Below are positions 29,979-39,766 of a stretch of DNA of 64,000 nt, in pieces. The number at the start of each line of letters is the position of its first letter. Position 1 is the first letter of the stretch. Where the stretch lies: assembly GCA_951640165.1 (NCBI GenBank), contig OX621256.1, forward strand, positions 3,658,001 to 3,722,000, written 5' to 3'. A program made the translations under genes and the position numbers. This DNA comes from Pseudoips prasinana. Lineage: Eukaryota > Arthropoda > Insecta > Lepidoptera > Nolidae. The notes under the pieces were generated by a model, which saw nothing but the letters and a program-made list of their open reading frames with translations, was not told the DNA's origin and did not search any database.

Positions 29979-30679
29979 TTGTTTTAAACCAAAATGTTTA
30001 GTTATAATCGCAGTATTTATTAATAAACAGCGTAACCCGAACAAAAACAGTGTATTTTGACGTTTCGTAGACCTGCCGCGATGCTAGCGCCTCTAGCGGC
30101 AAATTGATACGCGGTAGCCCTCATTTGTCTGTATTATGTATGTATTTAGAAATATATGAGTGTTTTTTGTGGTGGTCATCGTACAGGCTCTACCAAGTTT
30201 GCGATGAGATGGCAATGTATAAATTGACTTAAGTTATTTATTTATTATTATATTATACCTTAGAACATCTTAGCGCTCGACTTGGGGACTAACCTGGTTA
30301 ATGCGAGAAGAGAGCGTTACGTAAACTGTGATAAGGCGAGGCGAACGGAATTTGAGAGCAAGATATATGAGAGTAAGTGAAGATAGAAAAAGAGATTTAC
30401 GTTTTGTATATTACTGGAGGAGCAAGAGAGAGAGGTGCGAACACACATTTTCGTTCTCTCTTTCTCTCTTAGGCAGTTACGTTTCGTGTATCTAAGTTTT
30501 ACATCAGGCGCGTGGTCTAAAGCACATTAGTTTTTATTTAATTTGGGCACCAAACATAATGTAGTAATATGTTGCAATATAAACCTTACTTCTTAAAGAA
30601 TTCGGAAATAAATACGCAACCACTACCGTTATCCACAGAGGCCCGTAAATGTTTGTTCTGATGCTAGGACTCTACTTAG
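29979..30679. other. No gene seen; repeat-like patches
   Basis: Contains GCTAGCGCCTCTAGCGGC near 30083-30100 and a purine-rich segment at 30300-30470 (GAGAGAG runs, ACGTAAAC ... TTACGTTTCG). No coding region or element ends could be fixed. Confidence 0.45.
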
Positions 30680-31159
30680 TAGAGATGTAAAATGACTGAA
30701 TATGACTAGTCACAATTGTCATAAACCTTAAATGACCGGTCAATTACTGTCAAATTCCGTCAATTTGATTCAAATATTATTGTCTATTCTCGACTACCAC
30801 CAAATTATTTATTTATTTAGGTGCCCAATTTATATACAAGTTTAAATGAAGCAACGTTTTATTTTCTATTATATCATGAGACGACATCAAAGTCAGTGCG
30901 CAAGGTGATGCGACATTGCCTTGTCTTTTTAGGCATGATTAGAAATGTAAAATGATTAACACTATATAATAATAACACTATAAAAGAAATTTAGAAATTG
31001 TAGACTTATGTCTACAACAAAAACTTAAAAGGTACTAAAATATTACTGAAATCAAATTAACTGAAAATGACCATTTTTGACAGTTAATGACGATTTTGAC
31101 CAATTTGACCGTAAATGACAGTCAATCTAATTCAGTTACTTTAGTCATTTTCAACATTA
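30680..31159. mobile_element. Non-autonomous hAT-like element with 8-bp TSD
   Basis: Flanked by exact direct repeats CTACTTAG (30672-30679 and 31160-31167). Left end TAGAGATGTAAAATGACTGA; right end, reverse complemented, TAATGTTGAAAATGACTAAA. Ends of the TAGRGATG type plus an 8-bp duplication fit hAT transposons. The interior repeats TGACNGTCAAT-like words at both ends and has no transposase ORF. 480 bp. Confidence 0.8.
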
Positions 31160-31167
31160 CTACTTAG

Positions 31168-31300
31168 CATTGGTTGTCTGGAAGAGATCGCTTTTAGCGA
31201 TAAGGCTGACTATTGCAATAACATTACTGTTGTTTATTTAACTGAATTGTAAATTATTTGATGCAATAGAGTGTACCTACTAATTATTAGTATTATTATT
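31168..31300 (+). repeat. GGAAGAGATCGC-type retroelement tail
   Basis: GGTTGTCTGGAAGAGATCGC, TTTAGCGATAAGGCTGAC, then diverged sequence to a TATTATTATTA end. The hAT-like element sits just in front of it. Confidence 0.55.
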
Positions 31301-31597
31301 AATTGATTGTTTGTAGAGCCCCCGCAACACAACGATTTATTTCCTTAATACGGGAGTTGTAGTTATACATTTTCTTGTTTATGGGCTGAAAAAATATAGT
31401 AAAAGGCAAACAAATACCAAGTGCAAGGAAATAACGCAAAATATAACCATTTACCGATCTTTTTATTCATTTTTCATTAAATTTAATCATTTGTGAATTA
31501 AATATTAAATTAAATATTATATTGGTTAATAATTTTAAGTAAACTCCAAACGTTTAAGTTGAATGGCGAAACACGCTCTATTTTAAATAATAATAAT
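31301..31597. other. No gene seen
   Basis: AT-rich, no supported feature. Confidence 0.5.
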
Positions 31598-31845
31598 ATG
31601 TATGGACAATGTCACACAGATCATCGTTGCCCCAAACTAAGCAAAGCTTGTACTATGGGTACCAGGCAACGATATACATACTTATATAGATAGATACATA
31701 CTTAAATACATAGAAAACGTCCATGACTCTGAAACAAATATTCGTGCTCGTCACACAAATATTTGCACTTACCGGGATTCGAACCTAGGACCACCAGCTT
31801 CGTAGGCAGGAGCACTACCAACTGGGCTACGGTGACCGTCGTAAC
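31598..31845 (-). repeat. SINE family A (minus), near full length
   Basis: Plus strand: GACAATGTCACACAGATCAT ... GTACTATGGGTACCAGGC ... ACCGGGATTCGAACCTAGGA ... CTACGGTGACCGTC; the inverse of 60563-60838. Confidence 0.85.
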
Positions 31846-31909
31846 CTAACGTATAAGTTGAGAGTGTACCTACTTTTGTACGCAGACTCGTGCATTATAA
31901 TATATGCTA

Positions 31910-31980
31910 TACAATATGGCTACTCTTCCTTGAGACTGGTCAGCATGGCCAAAAAATTTACGACAAGGAGCCTATACTTT
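31910..31980 (+). repeat. SINE B 3'-end fragment
   Basis: ATGGCTACTCTTCCTTGAGA ... CATGGCC is a decayed version of the end at 20770-20820. Confidence 0.35.
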
Positions 31981-32024
31981 GTTTTCTAATAAAAGGCCTA
32001 TACACTGCGGTATTTTGGACCAAA

Positions 32025-32160
32025 ATATGTTAATTATAATATCTTGAGACATTATTCACACATGGCCAACTGATCCCCAGCTAAATAGAGCTTTTAGTGG
32101 AACCAGATGACTGATCTACTACATATACTACTTTTCTTTTGTAAATACATACTTACATAA
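32025..32160 (-). repeat. SINE family C 3' part (minus), cut by a SINE A copy
   Basis: ATTATTCACACATGGCCAAC ... GGAACCAGATGACTGATCTA ... GTAAATACATACTTACA. It then switches to SINE A; the C head fragment GCACGCCAACCGGCCCG reappears at 32400-32420. Confidence 0.65.
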
Positions 32161-32400
32161 TAATATCTAGGGACAATGTCACACAGATCATCCTAGCCCC
32201 AAACTAAGCAAAGCGTGTACTATGGGTACCAGGCGACGATATACATACTTATATAGATAGATAAATACTTAAATACATAGAAAACATCCATGACTCAGAA
32301 ACAAATATTCGTGCTCATCACACAAATATTTGCACTTACCGGGATTCGAACCCAGGACCACCAACTTCGTAGGCAGGAGCACTACCAACTAGTCTATAGG
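32157..32400 (-). repeat. SINE family A (minus) inside a SINE C copy
   Basis: TAATATCTAGGGACAATGTC ... GTACTATGGGTACCAGGC ... CGGGATTCGAACCCAGGACC ... GCACTACCAACTAGTC. The A head lacks its last bases and joins the remnant of the C head, so the junction may be a recombination rather than a clean insertion. Confidence 0.8.
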
Positions 32401-32784
32401 CACGCCAACCGGCCCGTTAATAAGTCTATATATTATAATATACCAAACAAAATACTGAAAAACAAATAATAAAAACCCTCGTGGCCAGTGTTTCCTCTTA
32501 AAGAAGATTACGTGATCGCTACATTTGTTTTTAATGATCGGGCGACTCGATTCTTTGGTCAGGAACAGTCTCTGTTCTCGTAATTCGATTTAAAGCGAGG
32601 TTTTAGTTGTAATAAAGGACTATTTTTTATTGATATGAGAAATAATAGAACTTGAAATAGCTTCGCTAACGTTGCGGGTTTAAAAGTTCGAGTTCACTAA
32701 TTTAACATTTTGGCTTGCTAGTCGGTTTTTTCTCTATAACAATTTTATCTTAAGTTATTACCTTTATTACGTCAAATTTATGTT

Positions 32785-32972
32785 GAATCTTCATTTTTTT
32801 AACCTTACTGTGCAGTGCATGTTGCATGACGTGGCAGCTACTGAGAAAATCTGCCAGAAACTCAGTAGAAATCCTTTTTTAAAATATATTTTTCTTAAGA
32901 TTGATTACATATTTTTATGCGTGTGGACTGCGAACAACTCAATCCTAAGCACTTTTGTCACTTAAATAATAT
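32785..32972 (-). mobile_element. Jockey/CR1-type LINE 3' UTR fragment (minus)
   Basis: GCAGTGCATGTTGCATGACG ... GTGGCAGCTACTGAG ... GAAACTCAGTAGAAATCC is the reverse complement of the 3' UTR in 8700-8860 and 10440-10600. Confidence 0.7.
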
Positions 32973-33019
32973 AATAAAGAAAATTGAGTTTAATAATTAT
33001 TTTAAACTTATTTTTAGAC

Positions 33020-33275
33020 AATAATAATAATAATATCTAGGGATGTCACACATATCCTAGCCCCAAACTAAGCAAAGCTTGTACTATGGGTACCAGGCGA
33101 TGATATACATACTTATATAGATAGATAAATACTTAAATAAATTGAAAACATCCATGCCTCAGGAACAAATATTCGTGCTCATCACACAAATATTTGCACT
33201 TACCGGGATTCGAACCCAGGACCACCAGCTTCGTAGGCAGGAGCACTACCAACTAGGCTACGGTGACCGTCAATT
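33020..33275 (-). repeat. SINE family A (minus), near full length
   Basis: Same ordered blocks as 31598-31845; ends CTAGGCTACGGTGACCGTC at 33275. Its box-B region produced a spurious ORF. Confidence 0.85.
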
Positions 33276-34054
33276 CTTAACTACCGCCACTGAATCGTTT
33301 ATCACACAACTAAGGTCAGTTACCTTTAACCCTACATATTTAATTTTGCAGTACGACTTAAATCCGCATTCGTTCTTGGGGTTCAAACCTCTAGCGGGAA
33401 TCACTAAGTTCATAGTTTATTTTTTAAACGGGTTACCTGTATTTTCCATTGAAGCAGCAAATGTCTCCTAGACTAACAGTAATTATCACGTTAAAAGGCG
33501 GAATTGCCCAGTAACGATAAATCGGGTTTCGTCAGCCTCTTAACACGAGGTGACAATTTTAATTTTTCCTAAATTAAGAGTAAAAAGATAAGAGTCCAAT
33601 AGAACCAGTTTCTAAAAAAATATTTTATAATATTCACGAAATGTCACAACTTTAACAAACAGTATCGAAAGGAAGCGTTTTGTTAGAGCTTCCATTCTTC
33701 CCGATTTTATCTCAAAGTGACATCGACCAATAAACAAAAATAAAAGAGTCGACACAGAATTTTGCTTTTTTAAAAAGGCGCGTAAATGGGTTCCAATTTG
33801 GAACCCAGTAGGGTTCCCCTGCTCTTTCATATTGATGAATAAAAATCAAATGTTTGATAGATTTTGTACTTTTATGTTTATGATATTACTTTATATTTTT
33901 TTTCCTTTTGATAAAGACAACGTTCTCACTAAGGAAATTAATCCATGTATCTCGGGTTACTTTACGAACATATAATTGACCAACACAAATAACAATAACC
34001 ACCTTGGCAATAACTTAATTTAAGTTAGCTAAATATCGTTACTGTTATAAAATA
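33276..34054. other. No gene seen
   Basis: Mixed composition. A part near 33945-33995 (ATCTCGGGTTACTTTACGAA ... CCAACACAAAT) matches the family D element at 55125-55170. Confidence 0.45.
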
Positions 34055-34180
34055 AATCTTATTGTAAATTATTTCCTACAATCCGTGTACCTAAATATAT
34101 ATATGTACCTAGACTTTCTGACTATTAACAAGCGCTTTTTTAAACTCTACGTGAATAAAAACCTTTTTTATTTATTTAAC
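34055..34180 (+). repeat. Family K 3'-end repeat
   Basis: GACTTTCTGACTATTAACAA, GCGCTTTTTTAAACTCTACG, TGAATAAAAACC and a T-rich end. Confidence 0.6.
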
Positions 34181-34184
34181 TTTA

Positions 34185-34280
34185 ATGGGTTACACAAATA
34201 GTTTTCAATAGGGAATCGAACCCGAACACGAAGTGGCGAAGCGACTGCCTCAAACACTGCGCCACAATGTAGTCGATTAT
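34185..34280 (-). repeat. SINE family D fragment (minus)
   Basis: GGGAATCGAACCCGAACACG (inverted box B), AGTGGCGAAGCGACTGCC, CTGCGCCACAATGTAGTCGA. Confidence 0.5.
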
Positions 34281-34547
34281 ATTAATATCCTGGTACAATA
34301 TCCCGGTACATTATTCACACACGGCCATCTAATCACAAACTAAGCAGAGCTTGTACTATGGAACCAGATAACTGATATATTGCATATACTATTTTTATTT
34401 TGTAAATACATACTTATATAGATAATATACACCCAGACTCAGGACAAACAGACATGTTCATGCACACAAATATTTGTCCCGGGTGGGAATCGAACCCACG
34501 ACCTGCGGCGTGAAAGGCAGCGTATCTACCAACCACGCCAACAGGGG
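34281..34547 (-). repeat. SINE family C, full-length (minus)
   Basis: The whole family in one piece, inverted: 3' part (GTACATTATTCACACACGGC ... CTTGTACTATGGAACC), CATACTTATATAGATAAT, CAGACTCAGGACAAACAGAC, then head GGGTGGGAATCGAACCCACG and CTACCAACCACGCCAACAGG. Confidence 0.8.
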
Positions 34548-34627
34548 TTTAAATTACATATTATATTTATTAAAATATATGAAATTTAAAAAAGCGCTTA
34601 TTATATATATATATAATATATATATAT

Positions 34628-34738
34628 AGCCTATGTGTTATTCGGATATACAAGCTATAATTAGTACAACATTTCATCAATATCCGTTCGTACATACATC
34701 TACTCTACACTACTCACAGACTTTCGTACTGATAATAT
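34628..34738 (-). mobile_element. Helitron interior fragment
   Basis: GCCTATGTGTTATTCGGATA ... ATTTCATCAATATCCGTTCG ... CTCACAGACTTTCGTACTGA matches the interior and 5' part of the 53460-53787 subfamily. Both termini are lost. Confidence 0.5.
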
Positions 34739-34754
34739 TTACACAAACAAATTA

Positions 34755-34880
34755 CAACTACACTCAGAACAACTATTTGTGTGCCACACAAGTAGTAGCC
34801 CTGCGCGATAATGGAACCCGAGACCCGGGACACGAAGAGCCGAGACGACTGTCTTAATGGCTCTGCCACACATGCAGTCA
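34755..34880 (-). repeat. SINE family D copy (minus)
   Basis: ACACTCAGAACAACTATTTG ... GGAACCCGAGACCCGGGACA ... GGCTCTGCCACACATGCAGT. Confidence 0.5.
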
Positions 34881-34882
34881 AC

Positions 34883-35058
34883 ATTAATATCTTATCTTAT
34901 CTTAGGACACACACGGTCATCTGATCCCAAACTATGCAAATATGCAAACCAGATAACTGATATACTACATTTTACTACTTTTCTTTTATAAATACATCCA
35001 TATTAAGATGATTACATCCAGACTCAGGACAAACAGATATGTTCATGCACATCACAAA
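34883..35058 (-). repeat. SINE family C fragment (minus)
   Basis: CACACGGTCATCTGATCCCA ... CAGATAACTGATATACTAC ... CAGACTCAGGACAAACAGAT ... GTTCATGCACATCACA. The head is missing. Confidence 0.65.
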
Positions 35059-36190
35059 ATGCTCACAGAGCTTGTAATTTATACATGTATTACAAGTCAA
35101 AGGTTGCAAATAGACTCAAAACAATTTAACATAATATACACCAGAATCTTTGCAAACGCAACTTGGGATCTGTGCCAGAAACGCAACTTTTTAAAGTCGA
35201 GTTTCACTAAGACTTCGATCTAATCATTTTATGTGACTGACTCGGTAACGTCTAGCTGCTGAGTAGGTCCTGGAAAAAAGACCTAATTCTTAGCATTCCA
35301 TGGATTCACCGTGTGGTAACCGGGTCCATTGCGTGGTAGAGGAGGGAACACTCGGCAGATTCTGAGACTTGCGACTCAGATGTAGGTTTAAGGAGGCCCC
35401 CTGTGATGCATCAACCTTCACCTTCTCTGTCTCTCAATGTTCCCCCCTCTTCCTAGCCAAATTTGGTATGATCCTACAAATGCTGCTTTAGATACTCGTT
35501 CTATTATTAATAATTATATAATATTTCACTTTTCAGTGAGTCCTCTCTCTGGACTTTTTAGCCAATCTTTTTCACGACTTAAAATGGAATTTTTTTTAAC
35601 AACAAGCGTAGCAATTATTGCCTTTACATTTTCTCAGTCTTCGATAATTAGGTGAGCGTAGTAAACTTCCTGTATCCGCTAATCAGTATATCATCCAATT
35701 TAAAATAACCTTAGTAATAACCATTTATATTGTATTGCTGTACCCTAACAGGGTTCATGTTGGAAACAAATAAACCTGTATCACCAATTTTAAACCAATG
35801 AAAAAGGCAATAAATAATACTCAAATATCATTGTAAGTAAATGACTATTTATTCATAGGTAAGATTTCTTACTTGTCATGAAAATGATTATATTTAAATC
35901 ATTATCAATCCAAAGACAATTTAAATCATTATAAAATTTATGAAATGTCTAAACAATGTCAATAAATCAAAAATATATTAGAACGAAACCTAACAAAAAA
36001 AAATTAGTACAAAAAGAACTATATCGTCACAATTTTAGTCAGCAAGTCAAAATCATAAATTAAATATTATCATGTCGAATAATAATAAAACAATAATAAA
36101 AGCCCATTTCCCTTTGTAATCTAGTTATGACTTTCAAATCATCTTTAATTTAATCCATTTAACCTCGAGGTACAAGATCTAGATTTGCTA
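35059..36190. other. No gene seen
   Basis: Apparently unique, moderate to low GC. CCTTCACCTTCTCTGTCTCTC pyrimidine stretch near 35420. The 72-aa ORF at 35437-35655 has no recognisable motif. From 35800 on it is AT-rich. Confidence 0.45.
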
Positions 36191-36193
36191 TGG

Positions 36194-36219
36194 GGTTGAC
36201 GGCTTCTTTGCCGTCAACC
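36194..36219. repeat. Strong 10-bp hairpin
   Basis: GGTTGACGGC-TTCTTT-GCCGTCAACC. Followed by CCACCCATCTGATCCCGTGG, a family F-like piece. No T-run, so not an obvious terminator. Confidence 0.6.
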
Positions 36220-36417
36220 TCACAGCATATCACCACCCATCTGATCCCGTGGGATATTATTTTGATTGCTAGTCATTTCACAGTAAGTCTGGTGCCAATC
36301 CAATGAGTGGCATCAATGCCGACTGTGTACCACAAAATGCTTGCCAGAAGTGAGCAACAAGCGGCCGAAAACGGGGCTCCAAAATAAGTCATTTTGAGAT
36401 GATTTTTCTGCAAAGAA

Positions 36418-36640
36418 AAGTTTTCAGCAGGACGGATTTCTTGAATGGCGTTCAAATAAATAAAGGTTAAAAATGACTTAATCAATCGTTAAATCGGCTT
36501 CCACGAGCACATGTGACGTCATAAATGGTCCGGAATAGATTGTCAACGTTGAAGCCGATTTAACGATTGATTAAGTAATTTTAACCTTTATTTATTTGAA
36601 CTCCATTTAAGAAATCGATGTTCGGCGATCGGATTAGTCG
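36418..36640. mobile_element. Palindromic MITE, same family as 9441-9661
   Basis: GAATGGCGTTCAAATAAATA, AAGGTTAAAAATGACTTAAT, CAATCGTTAAATCGGCTTCC pairs with GAAGCCGATTTAACGATTGA, TTAAGTAATTTTAACC, TTTATTTATTTGAACTCCATT. A 60-bp arm each side of a short centre, then AAATCGATGTTCGGCGA as at the left end of 9441-9661. Confidence 0.75.
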
Positions 36641-36795
36641 TCCCATCAGTTTATGAGTGATGAAGTAGAAAGTGCCCCTCTGTTTGCGTACATACCTGTA
36701 CACTATAATATGTAGCGCGCAGATGGCTAGTCTTCATTGACACTAGCCACCATGGCCGAAATTTAAGCAAGAAGATATTATTATTATTAGTGTGC
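36641..36795 (+). repeat. SINE family B 3' part
   Basis: CCATCAGTTTATGAGTGATG ... TAATATGTAGCGCGCAGATG ... GACACTAGCCACCATGGCC and an ATTATTATTATTA tail. Confidence 0.6.
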
Positions 36796-36884
36796 CTTGA
36801 AGAAATCGTATATGATATATACTCCCATTGTACGTAACCTACTTTAAGTCGAAGGACAAATGCGGTACTCAATAAAGGTATTTT

Positions 36885-37149
36885 TTGTTTTTTTTTTTAT
36901 TTATTTTTTTTTTCTTTGTTTGTGTAAATGTGGTAAGTACAAAGATGTTAACATAATATTAGATTAGTTCTCACATTTAACCGTTTACGGCATACAAATA
37001 TTCACATTTAGATACAATAAGTCCTTAATATATTAACATGTCATGTCCAATAAATTAATTTACAAATTATAGTACTTATATATAATGTAGTAATGATTTA
37101 ATTTATTATTAAGAATTTGATTTCATTTGATTTCATTAATAATTTCATT
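36885..37149 (-). mobile_element. 3' UTR and A-rich tail of the truncated LINE
   Basis: Minus strand continues from the ORF stop through AT-rich UTR to an A-rich tail (plus strand TTTTTTATTTATTTTTTTTT at 36888-36915). Confidence 0.6.
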
Positions 37150-39415
37150 TCACTTTTCGACTAGAAATTTATATAATTCAGTCTTGAATTTTGTTTTGCT
37201 TAATGACTTAAAATATTCAGGTAGATGATTGTATAATTTAACTGACATATGGTTTGAATTTCTGGCTGCGATATCAGTTTTACTTCCTGGAAGTAATAGT
37301 TTATTTGGAAACCTTGTGTTGCGTTTACTGAAATCACACTTCTTATTATAAAGTTCCAGGTGATCATTAACAAAGTTGCACACTTCATATATGTAAAGAC
37401 ATGGCAAGGTGAGCAAATCCAGACTTTTGAATAGTGGTTTACAGCTAGTTAACGGAGTTACGTCACAGATTGCGCGAATGCATTGCTTTTGTGATATAAA
37501 TGCTCTTTCTATTTTGACTGAGTTTCCCCACAGCAAAAGGCCATATCTTAAATTTGATGCCACATACCCGTGATATGCCTTAAGGGCTGTTTTAACATTG
37601 CTTACTTTTGTCAGCCTCCATAATGCATATGCAAAACGATTAATTTTTGAGCAAACTTTATCCACATTCTTTTTCCATGTGCAACAATCATCCAATACCA
37701 AACCTAAAAATGTAGTCTCATTAGCTTCAAAAATTGTATAGTCTTGGTATGTTATAGTCAAGTTTTTCTTCGAAGCTTGTCTACTTCCGAACTGTACGAA
37801 CAATGTTTTGGACATATTTACTTTTAAAAGATTATCATTTATCCAATTTATAATTTTCGCAATGCAGTCGTTGATATCATCATTCTATGTTTGTTTCGAG
37901 ACACAGGGAACTATAACTGAAATATCGTCAGCAAATAATGTGCAGCGATGCTTTGTCACATTCGGTAGGTCGTTTATAAAAATTAAAAATAGCAAAGGAC
38001 CCAAAATGCTGCCTTGAGGAACACCAACTCTTATTTGTTTAGTGTCAGATTTGTTAATTTCTTCTTCCGTGTATTTATTAATATTACATATTTCAACAAA
38101 TTGTTTCCTATTGCTAAGATAACTTTCTATCCATGCTAGTGGTGGTCCCCGTATACCATAAATTTCACATTTCCTAAGCAATAGGGAGTGTGATACCATG
38201 TCAAATGCCTTGCTTAGATCAAAAAAGACTCCTGTTGTAGGTATTCTCTTATTTACGTTTTCAACTATATTTGCAATGAGATTAAACGCAGCTAAAGTCG
38301 TGGATTTCCCTTTCTGAAATCCATTTTGGTCAATATTTATAACATTATACTTGTTTAAGAAACTTGATATTCTTTTATGCATAGCCTTTTCAAACACTTT
38401 TGCTATAACTGGTATCAATGCAATAGGTCTATAGTTATTTATATCTGTTTTTTCACCTTTTTTATACAAGGGTTTTATTTTGGATATTTTCAGTCCTTCA
38501 GGAAATGAACCTTGTAAAAATGATAAATTTATTAAGTAATTCAAAACATGAGATATTTCATTAGAGCATAATTTAATTATTTTAGTAGATATTTCGTCAT
38601 AACCTACGGCGTTAGTATTTTTCAGACTTATTATAATATTGAATACCTCGCTTTCACTAGTTGGGGCTAAAAACATACAATTATTAATCGGGTCAATTTT
38701 ATGGTCAAATTTTGAATTGGGAATTGTATTACTATTGTATGTCAAATTTATTAAATGTTCATTGAATAAATTGGCTATGTCATTTGGTACAGAATATAAT
38801 TTATTAGCATGAATTATTTCATTTATGAATTTGTCAGTTTTATTCGTCATCGTGTTTTTCTTAATTATTTTCCAAGAAGCCATACATACATTTGTGGCAT
38901 TGTTTATGCAAGACTCGTTACATAACCTTTGTGATGTCATCATACATTTTTTAAGCATTTTATTATAATTAATTATTTTAGCTTTCATTTGCGCATTTTT
39001 GACTTTATAGTACTGTATTCTAAGTCGTCGTTTAGTCTTGGATGACATTCGAATACCCTTAGTTATCCACGGTATTCGTTTATATCCAACCTTTATTCTT
39101 ATTATTGGAAAGCACAATTTATAAAATAACAAAAATTGTTCATGAAATTTATTAAATGCAGCATTGATGTCACTTTCTACCATAATGTCACTCCACGATA
39201 AATTGTAGAGGCATTCACGAAATTTCCTAATATTGTCGGGATGATAGTCTCTTCTTTTCTGGTACCAAAATTGTATGGGTTCTTTTTTATTTATAACCGG
39301 AATTGATAACATCTGACCTGTGTTATGATCAGATAAGTTCAGATGCAGGAGCTGGCTCTTAGCATCTGAAACATTACTTATAATTTGATCAATGCAGGCA
39401 TTCTGTCTCGTAGGC
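37150..39415 (-). pseudogene. Jockey/CR1-group LINE ORF2, 5'-truncated, one in-frame stop
   Basis: One frame is open from about 39415 to 37150 except for a single TAG at 37887-37885. It begins inside the endonuclease (REPTRQNACIDQIISNVSDA, then LHLNLSDHNTGQ, the last Asp-His of an APE-type endonuclease). The reverse transcriptase follows with YDEISTKIIKLC, NNYRPIALIPVIAKVFEKAM, QNGFQKGKSTTLA, FFDLSKAFDMVSHSLL, VGVPQGSILGPLLFLIFIND and FADD. After the stop the same frame resumes NDDINDCIAKIINWINDNLL, FLGLVLDDCCTWKKNVDKVC and YVASNLRYGLLLWGNSV. Except for the truncation and the stop it looks young. It cannot mobilise itself. Confidence 0.88.
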
Positions 39416-39573
39416 TCACGTTTTTATACAACTTAGTTGGCAAACAAGCATATGGCCCATGTCACTTAGCCTATGAACTCTTGCAACACCAGGCGCATTA
39501 TTAGCGCGTTGCCGACCCTTTAGAAACCTTACAACTCCCTTTTTGAAGGGCCCCATGCTGTAATCTCTTGAAA
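39416..39573. other. Short spacer between LINE and SINE
   Basis: GCGCATTATTAGCGCGTTGC and CCTTTTTGAAGGGCCCC patches; looks like the end of another repeat. No gene. Confidence 0.4.
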
Positions 39574-39656
39574 AATAATAATATCTAGGGACAATGTCAC
39601 ACAGATCTTCCTAGCCCCAAACTAAGCAAAGCTTGTACTATGGGTACCAGACGACG
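39574..39656 (-). repeat. SINE A, 3' half, split by the two-ORF LINE
   Basis: TAATATCTAGGGACAATGTC ... GTACTATGGGTACCAGACGACGATAT ends exactly where the LINE tail starts. The other half, beginning ACATACTTATATAGATAG, is at 43567-43736. Confidence 0.85.
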
Positions 39657-39766
39657 ATATTTATTTATTTATTTATTTTATTTATTTATTTCAATTCAAA
39701 TTACAATATCTTTACAGCATACACCAAAACGATATTATAAGCTATAATTAAAATTACATACAAAAT

